Source of the DNA: Bacillus sp. J33
Lineage (GTDB): Bacteria; Bacillota; Bacilli; Bacillales; Cytobacillaceae
DNA length: 47,015 nt
Direction: 5' to 3'
Assembly (NCBI RefSeq): GCF_000518885.1
Contig: NZ_JAEL01000042.1
Location: forward strand, 201 to 47,215
The notes beneath the pieces were generated by a model. It did not search any database. It was not told the DNA's origin and saw only the letters and a list, made by a program, of their open reading frames with translations. The position numbers and the translations under genes are program-made. How positions within the stretch are numbered: position 1 is the stretch's first letter; each line of letters opens with the position of its first letter. Shown piece after piece: positions 17,884 through 25,350 of this stretch.

Positions 17884-18159
17884 TCAAGTATAAGGTTCTT
17901 CCTCGTCCTTGCTTTTTTCATCATGAGTTGGATGTGCCCCTGGAAATTGCCGCGGCATATCCTGGTGAAGGTTTCTAAATTCATATGTGAAGTTACTGTA
18001 GTACTGCTGTCCCTCTCTCCAAGGCGTGCTTTTATTCTCAACTGGTTCGTCTGCACGAATCGGGGAGCCAAAAGGACCCTCTGGAAACTCTTCTGCAGTC
18101 AGGAAGTTCCGCTGTTTTTCAACATTGGAAAAATCGCTGTATTTTTCATCTTCACTCAT
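17884..18159 (-). CDS. Small conserved Bacillaceae cytosolic protein
   Basis: A 91-residue, strongly charged soluble protein. The central segment with GPFGSPIRADEPVENKS, WREGQ and LHQDMPRQFPGAHPTHD resembles short proteins annotated as cytosolic proteins in Bacillus genomes. No catalytic motif is seen. AAAGGAG lies eleven bases before the ATG at 18159. It is a single gene, and the long acidic tail is typical of small stable cytosolic proteins. Function unknown. Confidence 0.75.
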   Translation of the reverse strand: MSEDEKYSDFSNVEKQRNFLTAEEFPEGPFGSPIRADEPVENKSTPWREGQQYYSNFTYEFRNLHQDMPRQFPGAHPTHDEKSKDEEEPYT

Positions 18160-18288
18160 CTATTTATGCACTCCTTTATGAGGTTTGATCTTAGTTTTTC
18201 CTTCTTCTCTAAAAATGTTTCGAACGGAGCCATTTAAAGCATAAGGTTTAAATGGGTATGAAGGGGAAAAAAGGAGGGATTGGTATGG

Positions 18289-18381
18289 ATGGCATTAATA
18301 AAGAGTTTTAATAAGAGAAAGAAAGTATTGAGCCGTCCTAATTGGACTTTTTCAGGGAACCATTTTTTGCTGCATATTTAA
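18289..18381 (+). CDS. Possible 30-residue basic mini-protein
   Basis: An open frame MALIKSFNKRKKVL... of 30 codons. A good GGAGGG site lies ten bases before its ATG at 18289. Another ATG four bases earlier opens an 8-codon frame from the same site. The peptide is basic with an aromatic C-terminal half. No family is recognised, and chance is a real possibility. Confidence 0.25.
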   Translation: MALIKSFNKRKKVLSRPNWTFSGNHFLLHI

Positions 18382-18427
18382 TTTATTTTCACTTTTCCGT
18401 GACGATTGGCGTTTATGAAACAAAACG

Positions 18428-18456
18428 AGACCAAATCATAGTGATTTGGTCTGCAA
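18428..18456 (-). terminator. Terminator after the FrnE-like gene
   Basis: AGACCAAATCA (18428-18438) and TGATTTGGTCT (18442-18452) form a perfect 11-bp stem with a three-base loop. It lies about 60 bases beyond the stop of the oxidoreductase gene and is followed on the minus strand by CGTTTTG. Confidence 0.7.
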
Positions 18457-18512
18457 AAAGGTCATTTCCCCGTTTTTTAAAAATTAGCGGTAGTAAGCTT
18501 AACTCTGCTCCA

Positions 18513-19211
18513 TTACTTTTTCGGAATCTCACAGCCGTCTTCATCACAGATGACACCATCATCATTGTTTAGAACCTTTATTTCATCCTCTGCGATGACT
18601 TTCTCCAAGGCTTTGACAAACATTTCAGTTGGCTGAGCACCGTTAAGAGCGTACTTTTTATTGATAAGGAAAAACGGAACACCTGTAATACGGTATTGCT
18701 GGGCTGTTTGCTCATCCGCACGTACTGCATCCGCCATTTCATTGCTTGCAAGCATTTTTTCTACAGCTTCACGGTCCAGTCCAACTTCCACAGCCATCTC
18801 CGTTAAAGCTGCATGATCGCCAATATGCTTGGACTCCGTAAAATAAGCGCGCAGCAGCCGCTCAGTCATCTCTTTCATTAAACCCTTGGACTTTGCAAAC
18901 ATGGCTAAACGGTGCGCGTCAAACGTATTAGTCAAAACGACTGTATCCATATTAAATTCCAGCCCGGCATTTTTAGCCATTTGGACCACGTTGCGAGTAT
19001 TGGCTTTTGCCTGTTCAATACTCATCCCATATTTTTTGGCCAGTTTTTCATACATATTATCTTTTATATCCCGTTCCGCTGCTGGGTCCAGCTCGAAGCA
19101 TCGATAAGTGACTTCAATTGGATGATCAATCTGTTTAATGGCATCCTCCAGATGCCTTTTGCCAATATAGCAAAACGGTCAAGCGAAGTCAGTCCACATT
19201 TCTATATGCAT
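18513..19211 (-). pseudogene. FrnE/DsbA-family oxidoreductase with in-frame TGA at the first active-site cysteine
   Basis: Read from the ATG at 19211 (GGAGG nine bases upstream), the frame gives 232 residues, the usual FrnE length, if the TGA at 19181-19179 is read through. Around codon 11 the sequence reads M-W-T-D-F-A-stop-P-F-C-Y-I-G-K. The family has CPFC here, so the TGA sits exactly at the first catalytic cysteine. The rest is intact, including ITGVPFFLINKKYALNGAQP near the C-terminus. A translation starting at 19055 would miss the active site and half of the thioredoxin fold. Three readings exist: a recent nonsense mutation (TGC or TGT to TGA), a sequencing error, or UGA recoding as selenocysteine or cysteine. 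I list it as a pseudogene because recoding is unproven. Confidence 0.75.
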
Positions 19212-19399
19212 ATTCTGATTCCTCCAATACAATTTATTCTCCTTTAGTATAGTAGGTAAGTTTGCATTTTACACGAAAATAGGCTCGATGCCACAGTGGA
19301 CTGGATGAATGAAAAAAGTGCTTTGCTCTGGTTAAGCAAAGCACCCGGTATTCTTAGGTTAGACAATTGAAGGTATACCAAATATCTTGTGCATGCTGG

Positions 19400-19656
19400 G
19401 AGTTAACAACCTTTTTGGGCACCTGAGTGTCATTTTCGTCGTTTTTCAATCGGATTATCTACCTCTTTGGTACTCGCCTGTCATTTTGGGCGTTAACCCA
19501 TCCGATTAACTACTCTTTCTTTAATTCTACAGTCGATTTGGTCGTTATTCACTCGGATTAACTACCTTTTCTGGTACTCATCGGTCATTTTCGTCGATAT
19601 TCACCAGGATTAACTACCTTTTTTGCGGCCCTGATTTATTTTCGTCGTTAATCTTA
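19400..19656. repeat. Degenerate tandem array, 52-bp period, about five units
   Basis: Units share a GTCATTTTCGTCGTTATTCA core followed by CGGATTAACTACC. The anchor GATTA recurs at 19453, 19504, 19556 and 19608, that is every 51 or 52 bases. A partial last unit runs to the O-methyltransferase stop. Copies differ at many positions, so the array is old. There are no unique spacers between the repeats. It lies between two minus-strand genes. The role is unknown. Confidence 0.75.
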
Positions 19657-20295
19657 CTTTTTCACTTTAGAAATAGTCAATCCATCACCAAGCGGGACAA
19701 GCAGCGACTCTAACTGAGGATGGTTTGCTACTGCTTCATTGAATTTCTTCATATATTCTGTATAACGCTTTGGTTCGATGCTGGGGTCTGCAACACTGCC
19801 GCGCGCAAGAACATTATCAATAACAATTAAAGCGCCAGGTTCCGCAAGTTTAATGCAATAATCCAGGTAATTTCCGTAATTTTCTTTGTCTGCATCGATA
19901 AAGAAGAAATCAAACTGCTGATTTTCGCGAACAAGTTCTTCGAGGCTTCGCAGCGCTTCTCCAGTCCTATATGTAACTTGACCGCCAAACCCTGCTTTTG
20001 ACAGATTGGAGTGTGCCAGTTTTGCGTAATTCTCCTTTAGTTCCAGGGAAGTCAACTTTCCTTCACTTCCGAACCCTCTCGCCAGGCAAATCCCGCTGTA
20101 GCCGCCAAGGGCTCCTATTTCCAAAATGTTTTTGGCGCCTGATATGGAAACCAGCATCGTGAGCAATTTTCCAGATGAAGGAGATACCGATATAGAGGGC
20201 ATTCCATTTTCTTGTATAGACGAAATAACTTCCTCAAGAAGTTCATCCTTGGTATTAAATACAGAATCAATATAATGATTAATTTGTTTCATCAT
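19654..20295 (-). CDS. SAM-dependent O-methyltransferase (class I, YrrM-like)
   Basis: A 213-residue Rossmann-fold O-methyltransferase of the catechol and caffeoyl-CoA type. The SAM-binding motif ILEIGALGGYSGICLA is near residue 75, and FFIDADKENYGNYLDY gives the metal- and SAM-binding DADK region. A later IVIDNVLARG carries the conserved Asp-Asn of the metal site. The substrate is not known. The start at 20295 or the next codon overlaps the upstream small gene by 17 bases, so the two form an operon under the GTATAC operators. Confidence 0.88.
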   Translation of the reverse strand: MMKQINHYIDSVFNTKDELLEEVISSIQENGMPSISVSPSSGKLLTMLVSISGAKNILEIGALGGYSGICLARGFGSEGKLTSLELKENYAKLAHSNLSKAGFGGQVTYRTGEALRSLEELVRENQQFDFFFIDADKENYGNYLDYCIKLAEPGALIVIDNVLARGSVADPSIEPKRYTEYMKKFNEAVANHPQLESLLVPLGDGLTISKVKK

Positions 20296-20626
20296 GGTCA
20301 GTTCCCTTCTCCCTTTGATCTAACTCTTTGTCTTCTGTTTCTTTCATGACCAACATTTCACTCTCGTGCAGCTCGAATAGCCGCACAAATTCATTGATGA
20401 CTAAATCAATGGCTTTTAATTCTCCCAGCAAAATCTGATGGATGGACTGGAACTCTGGTTCTTCCAATTGCTGTTTGATCGTAGAGCGTTTTAAGTGCAT
20501 CATTTCAAGGAAAGCGATGGCCCTCCCTCTTCGGAAGGTTTTTGGACCACGATGTTTGTGGCGACGGTCTCTTCCTTTGTGTCGGTCATTTTCCTCTTTC
20601 CTATCACCTGACTTATCATTGCTCAT
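20279..20626 (-). CDS. Small basic conserved protein upstream of the O-methyltransferase
   Basis: A 115-residue protein with a charged, histidine- and arginine-rich N-terminal third (DRHKGRDRRHKHRGPKTFRR), a helical core with LEMMHLKRSTIKQQL and GELKAIDLVINEF, and an acidic tail. Short Bacillus proteins of this type are sometimes annotated as 2-keto-3-deoxygluconate kinase, which its size and lack of a kinase motif do not support. AAAGGAGC precedes the ATG at 20626. Its stop overlaps the O-methyltransferase start. Function unknown, possibly nucleic-acid binding given the basic N-terminus. Confidence 0.7.
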   Translation of the reverse strand: MSNDKSGDRKEENDRHKGRDRRHKHRGPKTFRRGRAIAFLEMMHLKRSTIKQQLEEPEFQSIHQILLGELKAIDLVINEFVRLFELHESEMLVMKETEDKELDQREKGTDHDETN

Positions 20627-20645
20627 TTTAAAGCTCCTTTCATAT

Positions 20646-20696
20646 GTATACATTTGTATACATCTCTTTATGGTTTTAGTGTATACAAATGTATAC
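20646..20696. promoter_or_regulatory. Two GTATAC-N4-GTATAC operator-like sites
   Basis: GTATAC-ATTT-GTATAC at 20646-20661 and GTATAC-AAAT-GTATAC at 20681-20696 are exact reverse complements of each other, with centres 35 bases apart. They lie just upstream of the O-methyltransferase operon start. The symmetry and duplication suggest a dimeric repressor bound on one DNA face with looping or cooperativity. The regulator is not identified here. Confidence 0.65.
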
Positions 20697-20820
20697 AATG
20701 GGTCAATTAAATTGATGTTTCTTACTTCAGAAAAATTTTATTATTTACTTCCCGGCTGGATGGATGGTTCCGGTTTATTACCGCCGGTGCAATATCCATT
20801 GTATGGCATTTATCTGGCTT

Positions 20821-21030
20821 ATGAAGGACCTTTCTTCGATACTTTTTCTCCATGTTGGCCTTCATTCCCCTTATGAAGGACTTTTCTTCAAGGCTTTTTT
20901 TCCATTTTGGCCTTCATCTCGCTTATGAAGGACTTTTCTCGGATACTATTTCTCCATTTTGGCCTTCAGCCCCCTTATGAAGGACTTTTCTCGGATGCTT
21001 TTTCTCCTTTTTGGCCTTCAGCCCTCTTCC
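20821..21030. repeat. Tandem array, exact 52-bp period, four units
   Basis: ATGAAGGA recurs at 20821, 20873, 20925 and 20977, an exact 52-base step. Each unit begins TTATGAAGGACTTTTCT and ends CATTTTGGCCTTCA, so ATGAAGG and CCTTCAT can pair within or between units. The sequence is unrelated to the 52-bp array 1.2 kb upstream. No spacers and no open frame are involved. It fills most of the gap before the ADP-ribosyltransferase-like gene. Confidence 0.8.
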
Positions 21031-21138
21031 AATTCTGCGGAAATCCCCCCACCAGATAAAAGCAAGAAGCAAATGCGATCCTTCCTCCCCAACAATAATG
21101 GCCAGTAATTTGGGCAACCTAATAAAGGAGGTGCTCAT

Positions 21139-21681
21139 ATGATCGTTTATCACGGCTCGGTAAAAAAATTTGATCACTTTGATAGAGAAATGGTTGTTCA
21201 AAAGCTGCCGAATGGTATTGATACTGTAGGCATTTGGTTTACTTTTGAGATCCATTCTGCAAAACCTTTTGCCTTCGGAACAGAGACTGTAATTGAAAAA
21301 TCGCAAACAGAATTTTGGGAGGACGGGGAACCAAAAGTTGTGCAATATGACAAGCCCGTACGAGGTTATGTCTATAAGGTTTATATGGACGAACCAAATT
21401 TAAAGGAGTTTGGTTCCTTTGATTTATTTATGGAGGCACGCGACAAGTATTGTGATTATGCAGGGACAAAAAAAAGAGGCCTTACCTGGAAAGATAAGGC
21501 CATCCTTTTAAATAAAGAGGAAGCAAATGAAGCATTCCGTCAAAATCTTTTAAATCAGGGCTATGATGGGTTTGTCATCCGCAGCATGGATCTGAATGCT
21601 GACGTGTCAGATTTCGTTTGCATTTTTTCGGAAGAAATTCTGCAAATGGCGGATGTGATGCCCGTTGATTCAATCGACTAG
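21139..21681 (+). CDS. ADP-ribosyltransferase-like fold protein, single domain
   Basis: A 180-residue soluble protein. It begins MIVYHGS with a FDHFD segment, has GIWFT near residue 42, VYKVYMD near residue 88, and a QGYDGFVI near the C-terminus. This order resembles the ART-like and PolyVal-type domains seen in toxins and phage polyproteins: H near the N-terminus, a Ser/Thr strand, then a late strand near the E or Q position. The catalytic glutamate is not certain, so it may be a nuclease-like relative or inactive. AAAGGAGGTG precedes the ATG at 21139. No immunity gene is adjacent. Assignment is by pattern and moderate. Confidence 0.6.
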   Translation: MIVYHGSVKKFDHFDREMVVQKLPNGIDTVGIWFTFEIHSAKPFAFGTETVIEKSQTEFWEDGEPKVVQYDKPVRGYVYKVYMDEPNLKEFGSFDLFMEARDKYCDYAGTKKRGLTWKDKAILLNKEEANEAFRQNLLNQGYDGFVIRSMDLNADVSDFVCIFSEEILQMADVMPVDSID

Positions 21682-21696
21682 CAATTGTATGACGAG

Positions 21697-22812
21697 TCAA
21701 ACTTGTTCTTTCAGCCAAACCAAAACCTGATCAATCTCTTCTCTGGTTGTGTATCGCCCCAGACTGAATCGGATCGCGCCCATCCCGATATGTTCAGGAA
21801 CACCCATTTCCTTTAGTACAGGGGACAGCTCTACCTTGCCTGAATGGCAGGCCGAGCCAGTAGAAGCAGCAAGATTAGGAATTGAATGTAAAAGGTCCTG
21901 GCCTACTCGATTTATAAAGCTTACATTTAAGGTATTTGGCAGCCGCCTTTTTTCATGCCCATTCAGGATGACATCCTCTCCGAATGCCTCCTTTAATTTC
22001 GTCCAAAAGTAATTCGTTAAATCTGCAAGTGTACTGTCGTATACAGATTCCTGAGCCAATTCGCAGGCTTTTCCCAATCCAGCCGCTAACAGCGAATTCT
22101 CTGTACCTGCACGCAAACCAAATTCGTGGCCAGCTCCATGGATGAGTGGCTCAACTTCAATTCCTTTTCGAAGATATAAGGCACCAATTCCTTTTGGCGC
22201 ATATAGTTTGTGCCCGGCAATTGTAAGCATGTCTGCATTCAGCTTATCAACCTCAACCGGCACCTTGCCCAAGGATTGGGAAGCATCCGTATGAAAAGCG
22301 ATACGGTGTTTTTTAGCAATCTTCCCTATTTCATCAATCGGCTGGATCGTTCCCACTTCATTATTTGAATGCATAATTGTGATTAGAATTGTATCTTCCC
22401 GAATGGCATTTTCAATATCTTTAGGGGACACCATTCCATACTCATCTACATCTACCATGGTGATGTCAGCACCCAGTCGCTCAAGAAATTTTAAAGGCTC
22501 CATTATGGCCGGATGCTCAATCCTGGAAGTGATAATGTGGGTTCCTTTTGGCTGGTTTTTAAAATAATACCCCTTTAATGCCAGGTTATTAGCTTCACTG
22601 CCGCCGCTAGTAAAAATAACTTCCTCTGGTGAACATGACAAAAGATTGGCAACCTGCTTTCTTGCAGCGGCCAGTTTCTCTTTTACAGGCTGGCCAGCCC
22701 AATGCAAGGCGGAAGGATTTCCATAAAAATCTGTTAAAAATGGTTTCATGGCATCTGCAACTTCAGCAGCCAATGGTGTACTTGCATTGTAATCCAGATA
22801 GACTTTATTCAT
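21697..22812 (-). CDS. Cysteine desulfurase (NifS/IscS family)
   Basis: A 371-residue PLP enzyme that moves sulfur from cysteine to acceptors for Fe-S or thio-cofactor biosynthesis. It has the usual length and landmarks: DYNASTP at the start, GGSEANN, the catalytic HTDASQ region, the PLP lysine in AGHK (Lys202), RAGTEN, and catalytic Cys322 in GSACHSG. AAGGGGGA precedes the ATG at 22812. No mnmA, iscU or nadB gene is adjacent, so the sulfur acceptor is unclear. Because it is close to the FrnE gene, a role in selenium supply could be imagined but is unsupported. Confidence 0.92.
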   Translation of the reverse strand: MNKVYLDYNASTPLAAEVADAMKPFLTDFYGNPSALHWAGQPVKEKLAAARKQVANLLSCSPEEVIFTSGGSEANNLALKGYYFKNQPKGTHIITSRIEHPAIMEPLKFLERLGADITMVDVDEYGMVSPKDIENAIREDTILITIMHSNNEVGTIQPIDEIGKIAKKHRIAFHTDASQSLGKVPVEVDKLNADMLTIAGHKLYAPKGIGALYLRKGIEVEPLIHGAGHEFGLRAGTENSLLAAGLGKACELAQESVYDSTLADLTNYFWTKLKEAFGEDVILNGHEKRRLPNTLNVSFINRVGQDLLHSIPNLAASTGSACHSGKVELSPVLKEMGVPEHIGMGAIRFSLGRYTTREEIDQVLVWLKEQV

Positions 22813-23006
22813 CTCACTTTCCCCCTTCTTCCTAAATCATATCAAAGGAACAAGCTGCGGGAAATGAACTGAATTTAAACCCAATCGGTAAAATTGGGCC
22901 GCAACCCATCTTAACTTAACAATATTTTTACAACAAACCAATAAATACTCAATAAAATAACGGTAAGATCATGGTATATCAGATATAAATAAAAGGAGCT
23001 GTTCAA

Positions 23007-23066
23007 ATGCTTGAAAAGCTGACAAGATTAGTTATGTTAACGATCTTTTGGACACTTTTCCCTTAA
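23007..23066 (+). CDS. Possible 19-residue hydrophobic mini-protein
   Basis: The frame MLEKLTRLVMLTIFWTLFP spans 19 codons. AAAAGGAG sits about nine bases before its ATG at 23007. The peptide is basic then hydrophobic, like short membrane peptides. It lies in the 290-base gap between the desulfurase and peptidase genes. No homolog is recognised, and it may be a leader or a chance frame. Confidence 0.35.
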   Translation: MLEKLTRLVMLTIFWTLFP

Positions 23067-23100
23067 CTCCTTTATAATCTGCAGCTCTATGCTGTTGGAC

Positions 23101-23802
23101 TCAATTTGATCCCAAGTATTCTGTTTCAAGTTCTATTTCTTTCACTTCTTTATCATAAAAGACTTTATATGCTTTAGCACCAGGCCTTGAGCTGACAATT
23201 TTACTTACTTCCTGATCAATGTAATGAATCGCCACTCCGTCATCAGCAGCAATTCCTGGTTTTATCTTGTTAGAGGCCAATAAGCTATGATAGGAAGGTC
23301 TGCGATTTTTTTCCCCATCGTAATGGGGGCAATTACTCCCCTTTAGGAATCCCAAGCATTTTAATGAATCCAGGTTGTCATCCCCATATGAATCAGTTAC
23401 CCCTTCTTCGAACCAGCATAAAGAGCCAGCACTGATACCAGCTAATACGATTCCCTGATCCCAGGCCTTTCTTAAAATAACATCCAGCCCCCATTCTTTC
23501 CACAAAGCGATTAAGTTCTTGGTATTTCCACCACCAACATAAATAATGTCTTTCTCTAATACAAAGCTTTCTAAATCTCTCGCAGGGGGTCTAAATAGGG
23601 ACAAGTGTGAAGGACGGCAAAGCTGCTTTTCAAAAAAATCGTAAAATCTGGCGATGTATACATCTGAATCGGCACTTGCAGTCGGGATAAAACATAGTTT
23701 TGGATTCGCTTTACCAGCCTGATTTAGAATGTATTGATCCAATAAAGGATTTTCAGGCTCCATTGAGAACCCTCCGCCACCCAGGGCAATGATTTGTTTC
23801 AT
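23101..23802 (-). CDS. Peptidase E-like serine peptidase (family S51)
   Basis: A 233-residue cytoplasmic peptidase of the S51 family, which removes N-terminal aspartyl residues from dipeptides in PepE. It begins with the family strand MKQIIALGGGG. It has a YVGGGNTKNL segment and the nucleophile elbow AGISAGS with Ser124. The length matches the family. The ATG at 23802 is chosen because AAAGGA lies nine bases upstream; an ATG six codons earlier overlaps that site. Exact specificity is not known. It is a single gene. Confidence 0.85.
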   Translation of the reverse strand: MKQIIALGGGGFSMEPENPLLDQYILNQAGKANPKLCFIPTASADSDVYIARFYDFFEKQLCRPSHLSLFRPPARDLESFVLEKDIIYVGGGNTKNLIALWKEWGLDVILRKAWDQGIVLAGISAGSLCWFEEGVTDSYGDDNLDSLKCLGFLKGSNCPHYDGEKNRRPSYHSLLASNKIKPGIAADDGVAIHYIDQEVSKIVSSRPGAKAYKVFYDKEVKEIELETEYLGSN

Positions 23803-24370
23803 TCGTCTGCATCCTTTCATATATAGATTTAATCGTCTTTTCCTTCGGCTGTTTACCTAAAGATTGTTGCTTTTCGGGCGGCTAATTAAGTTAAGCCAAC
23901 TGAGCTGATTGCAGCGGAGGGCACTTGACTCCTCAAAAATGCGTTAGCATTTTCGCAGGATTAGCACCTTCAGCTCAATCAACAGGGTGCTAAAATCAAC
24001 AATAAGCTTTAACAGCGCCTTTCTCTTAAACAGCATAAAGACTATAAATTTGGAAGGGATCATACATAAATTTTCCTCATTTAGGAAATTGATAATGTAA
24101 GCAGTCTGCTTTCTATGGTGCGGCTGTCTTCTTGCTGAAGGTCCATCCACCAGAGCAATTTTAAATGGATAGTCTCATGTCGGGGGCATTATAGATGGCA
24201 GAAAATGCTGCTCTGATTATAACTTTATTTATTAAATTCACATTTATAATCCAAAAATATATGATTTTATCATTATTTTCCCCTTTAGGGATAACAGCAT
24301 TACGACGCTTTGGACTAATGCATATGATTAATACAGCTATTCCATTTTCTGAAAGAAGGTACATATAGCG
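23803..24370. other. Gap holding a MITE copy and the membrane-gene upstream region
   Basis: Most of this gap is repeat copy 2 (23847-24020). The rest (about 24020-24370) is AT-rich and contains no convincing open frame on either strand. It probably contains the promoter of the membrane gene that starts at 24371. Confidence 0.4.
23847..24020. repeat. MITE-like repeat, copy 2
   Basis: The left end GGCTGTTTACC...AGATTGTTG (23847-23869) matches the outer arm of copy 1. Near the right end, TTTAACAGCGCC matches the complement of the arm in copies 3 and 4. The interior keeps the GAGCTGATTGCAGCGGAGGGCACTTG-type core in shorter form, with an extra hairpin AAAAATGCGTTAGCATTTTC. Confidence 0.6.
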
Positions 24371-24955
24371 ATGGATGCAAACCGTATTAAAGAATTCGAT
24401 CAAATTGTAAAAACGGGAAAAGAGGTGCAAAAAGCTTTAAATGAGTATTGGATGGAGTATGCACTTTACACTTCCTTTGAATACTGGCTGTTGGTTGCGC
24501 TTTTAGTCGTTCCTCTCATTATTCTGTTTTTCAAAATTGATAAAAGCAAAATCTTTTTTATGGGATTTTATGGTTACAGCATTCACATGTTGTTTAGTCA
24601 TATTGATTCGTTTGCAAAGCATTCTGGGTTTCTAAACTATCCATTTCCTTTAGTTCCTATGCTGCCTGGAATAGCGCTTGATTCCAGCTTCATTCCAGTT
24701 ACGTTTATGCTTGTATATCAGTGGACAATCAATCACAAAAAAAATTACTATCTTTATATGGGACTGGCTTCAGCGGTTTTAGCGTTTGTTTTTAAGCCCT
24801 TTCTTGCAGCTGTCGGCCTTTTTAGGCTTTATGGAAACACAAATTTTTTTCATATCTTTGTCGTTTATCTCATCATAATCCTTGCAGCAAAGCTCATTAC
24901 AAATGTTTTTTTATGGACAGAAAGGAAATTTAAACACACAAACGACTCTGGCTAA
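24371..24955 (+). CDS. Integral membrane protein, CBO0543-like
   Basis: A 194-residue protein with a charged, helical N-terminus of about 35 residues and five or six hydrophobic segments. FEYWLLVALLVVPLIILFF is followed by IDKSKIFFMGFYGYSIH, the pattern of the CBO0543 family in Bacillus and Clostridium. AGAAGG lies eleven bases before the ATG at 24371. The family has no known function. A second, shorter protein of this look is encoded convergently at 25331. Confidence 0.65.
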   Translation: MDANRIKEFDQIVKTGKEVQKALNEYWMEYALYTSFEYWLLVALLVVPLIILFFKIDKSKIFFMGFYGYSIHMLFSHIDSFAKHSGFLNYPFPLVPMLPGIALDSSFIPVTFMLVYQWTINHKKNYYLYMGLASAVLAFVFKPFLAAVGLFRLYGNTNFFHIFVVYLIIILAAKLITNVFLWTERKFKHTNDSG

Positions 24956-25330
24956 AATAACGCCGAATATTTGCTTCAGGCTGCCATCAAGAAACAATGC
25001 TTCGCTTTGCAGTTTGATATCAGATTGAATACAGATCTCAAAAGCGGAGATGGCAAGATCGGCATCACGTTTTAATTCTCCCTTAATAATCTTATACCTT
25101 CATTATGGAATTCTGTTAGTTCTAAAAGAAGAATTTCGAAAAAAGCTATCAAAATTCAATGCGCTGCAGCGCAGCTTTGCAAGAACCCGGAAGTATCTTA
25201 ATGTCGACCGGATTACCCTATAATAGCCTATAAATTGGGCGCGCTCCCAATAGCAGTGTCTTCTTTAAGAGCTGCCTTTTTTCCTAAAGTTCCTTTCATG
25301 CTAGTTCTATAAGAAATGATAAGGCCCTTC
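24956..25330. other. Convergent gap with no recognised gene
   Basis: Between the two CBO0543-like genes there is a minus-strand open stretch from about 25085 to 24911 that contains KRDADLAISAFEICIQ without a start codon or ribosome site. It could be a decayed gene but has no recognisable domain. The right end of the gap holds the shared terminator. Confidence 0.3.
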
Positions 25331-25350
25331 TCAAATTGAGAGGGCCTTAT
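25319..25350. terminator. Bidirectional terminator overlapping a stop codon
   Basis: ATAAGGCCC at 25319-25327 and GGGCCTTAT at 25342-25350 are the outer stem, extended by TTCTCAA/TTGAGA with a mismatch. The minus-strand gene ends at 25331 with its TGA in the loop, so its last codons form the hairpin. T runs follow on the plus side. Confidence 0.75.

Larger units (their letters stand above)
18160..18512. other. Gap with a possible mini-ORF and a terminator
   Basis: The stretch holds the promoter of the small cytosolic gene, a possible 30-codon open frame at 18289-18381, and the terminator hairpin of the oxidoreductase gene at 18428-18452. Nothing else was recognised. Confidence 0.4.

Noticed and set aside
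19155..19181. Stem TTTTGC/GCAAAA right after the TGA in the FrnE-like gene, as a bacterial SECIS
   Set aside because: The stem is made by conserved codons for FCYIGK, and its loop is closer to the TGA than usual for bacterial SECIS elements. It cannot be taken as evidence of selenocysteine.
19400..21030. CRISPR array
   Set aside because: Units are head-to-tail with no unique spacers, are degenerate, and no cas gene is present.
24911..25085. Minus-strand fragment with a KRDADLAISAFEICIQ segment, perhaps a kinase remnant
   Set aside because: No start codon and no clear domain; similarity to kinase sequence is too weak.
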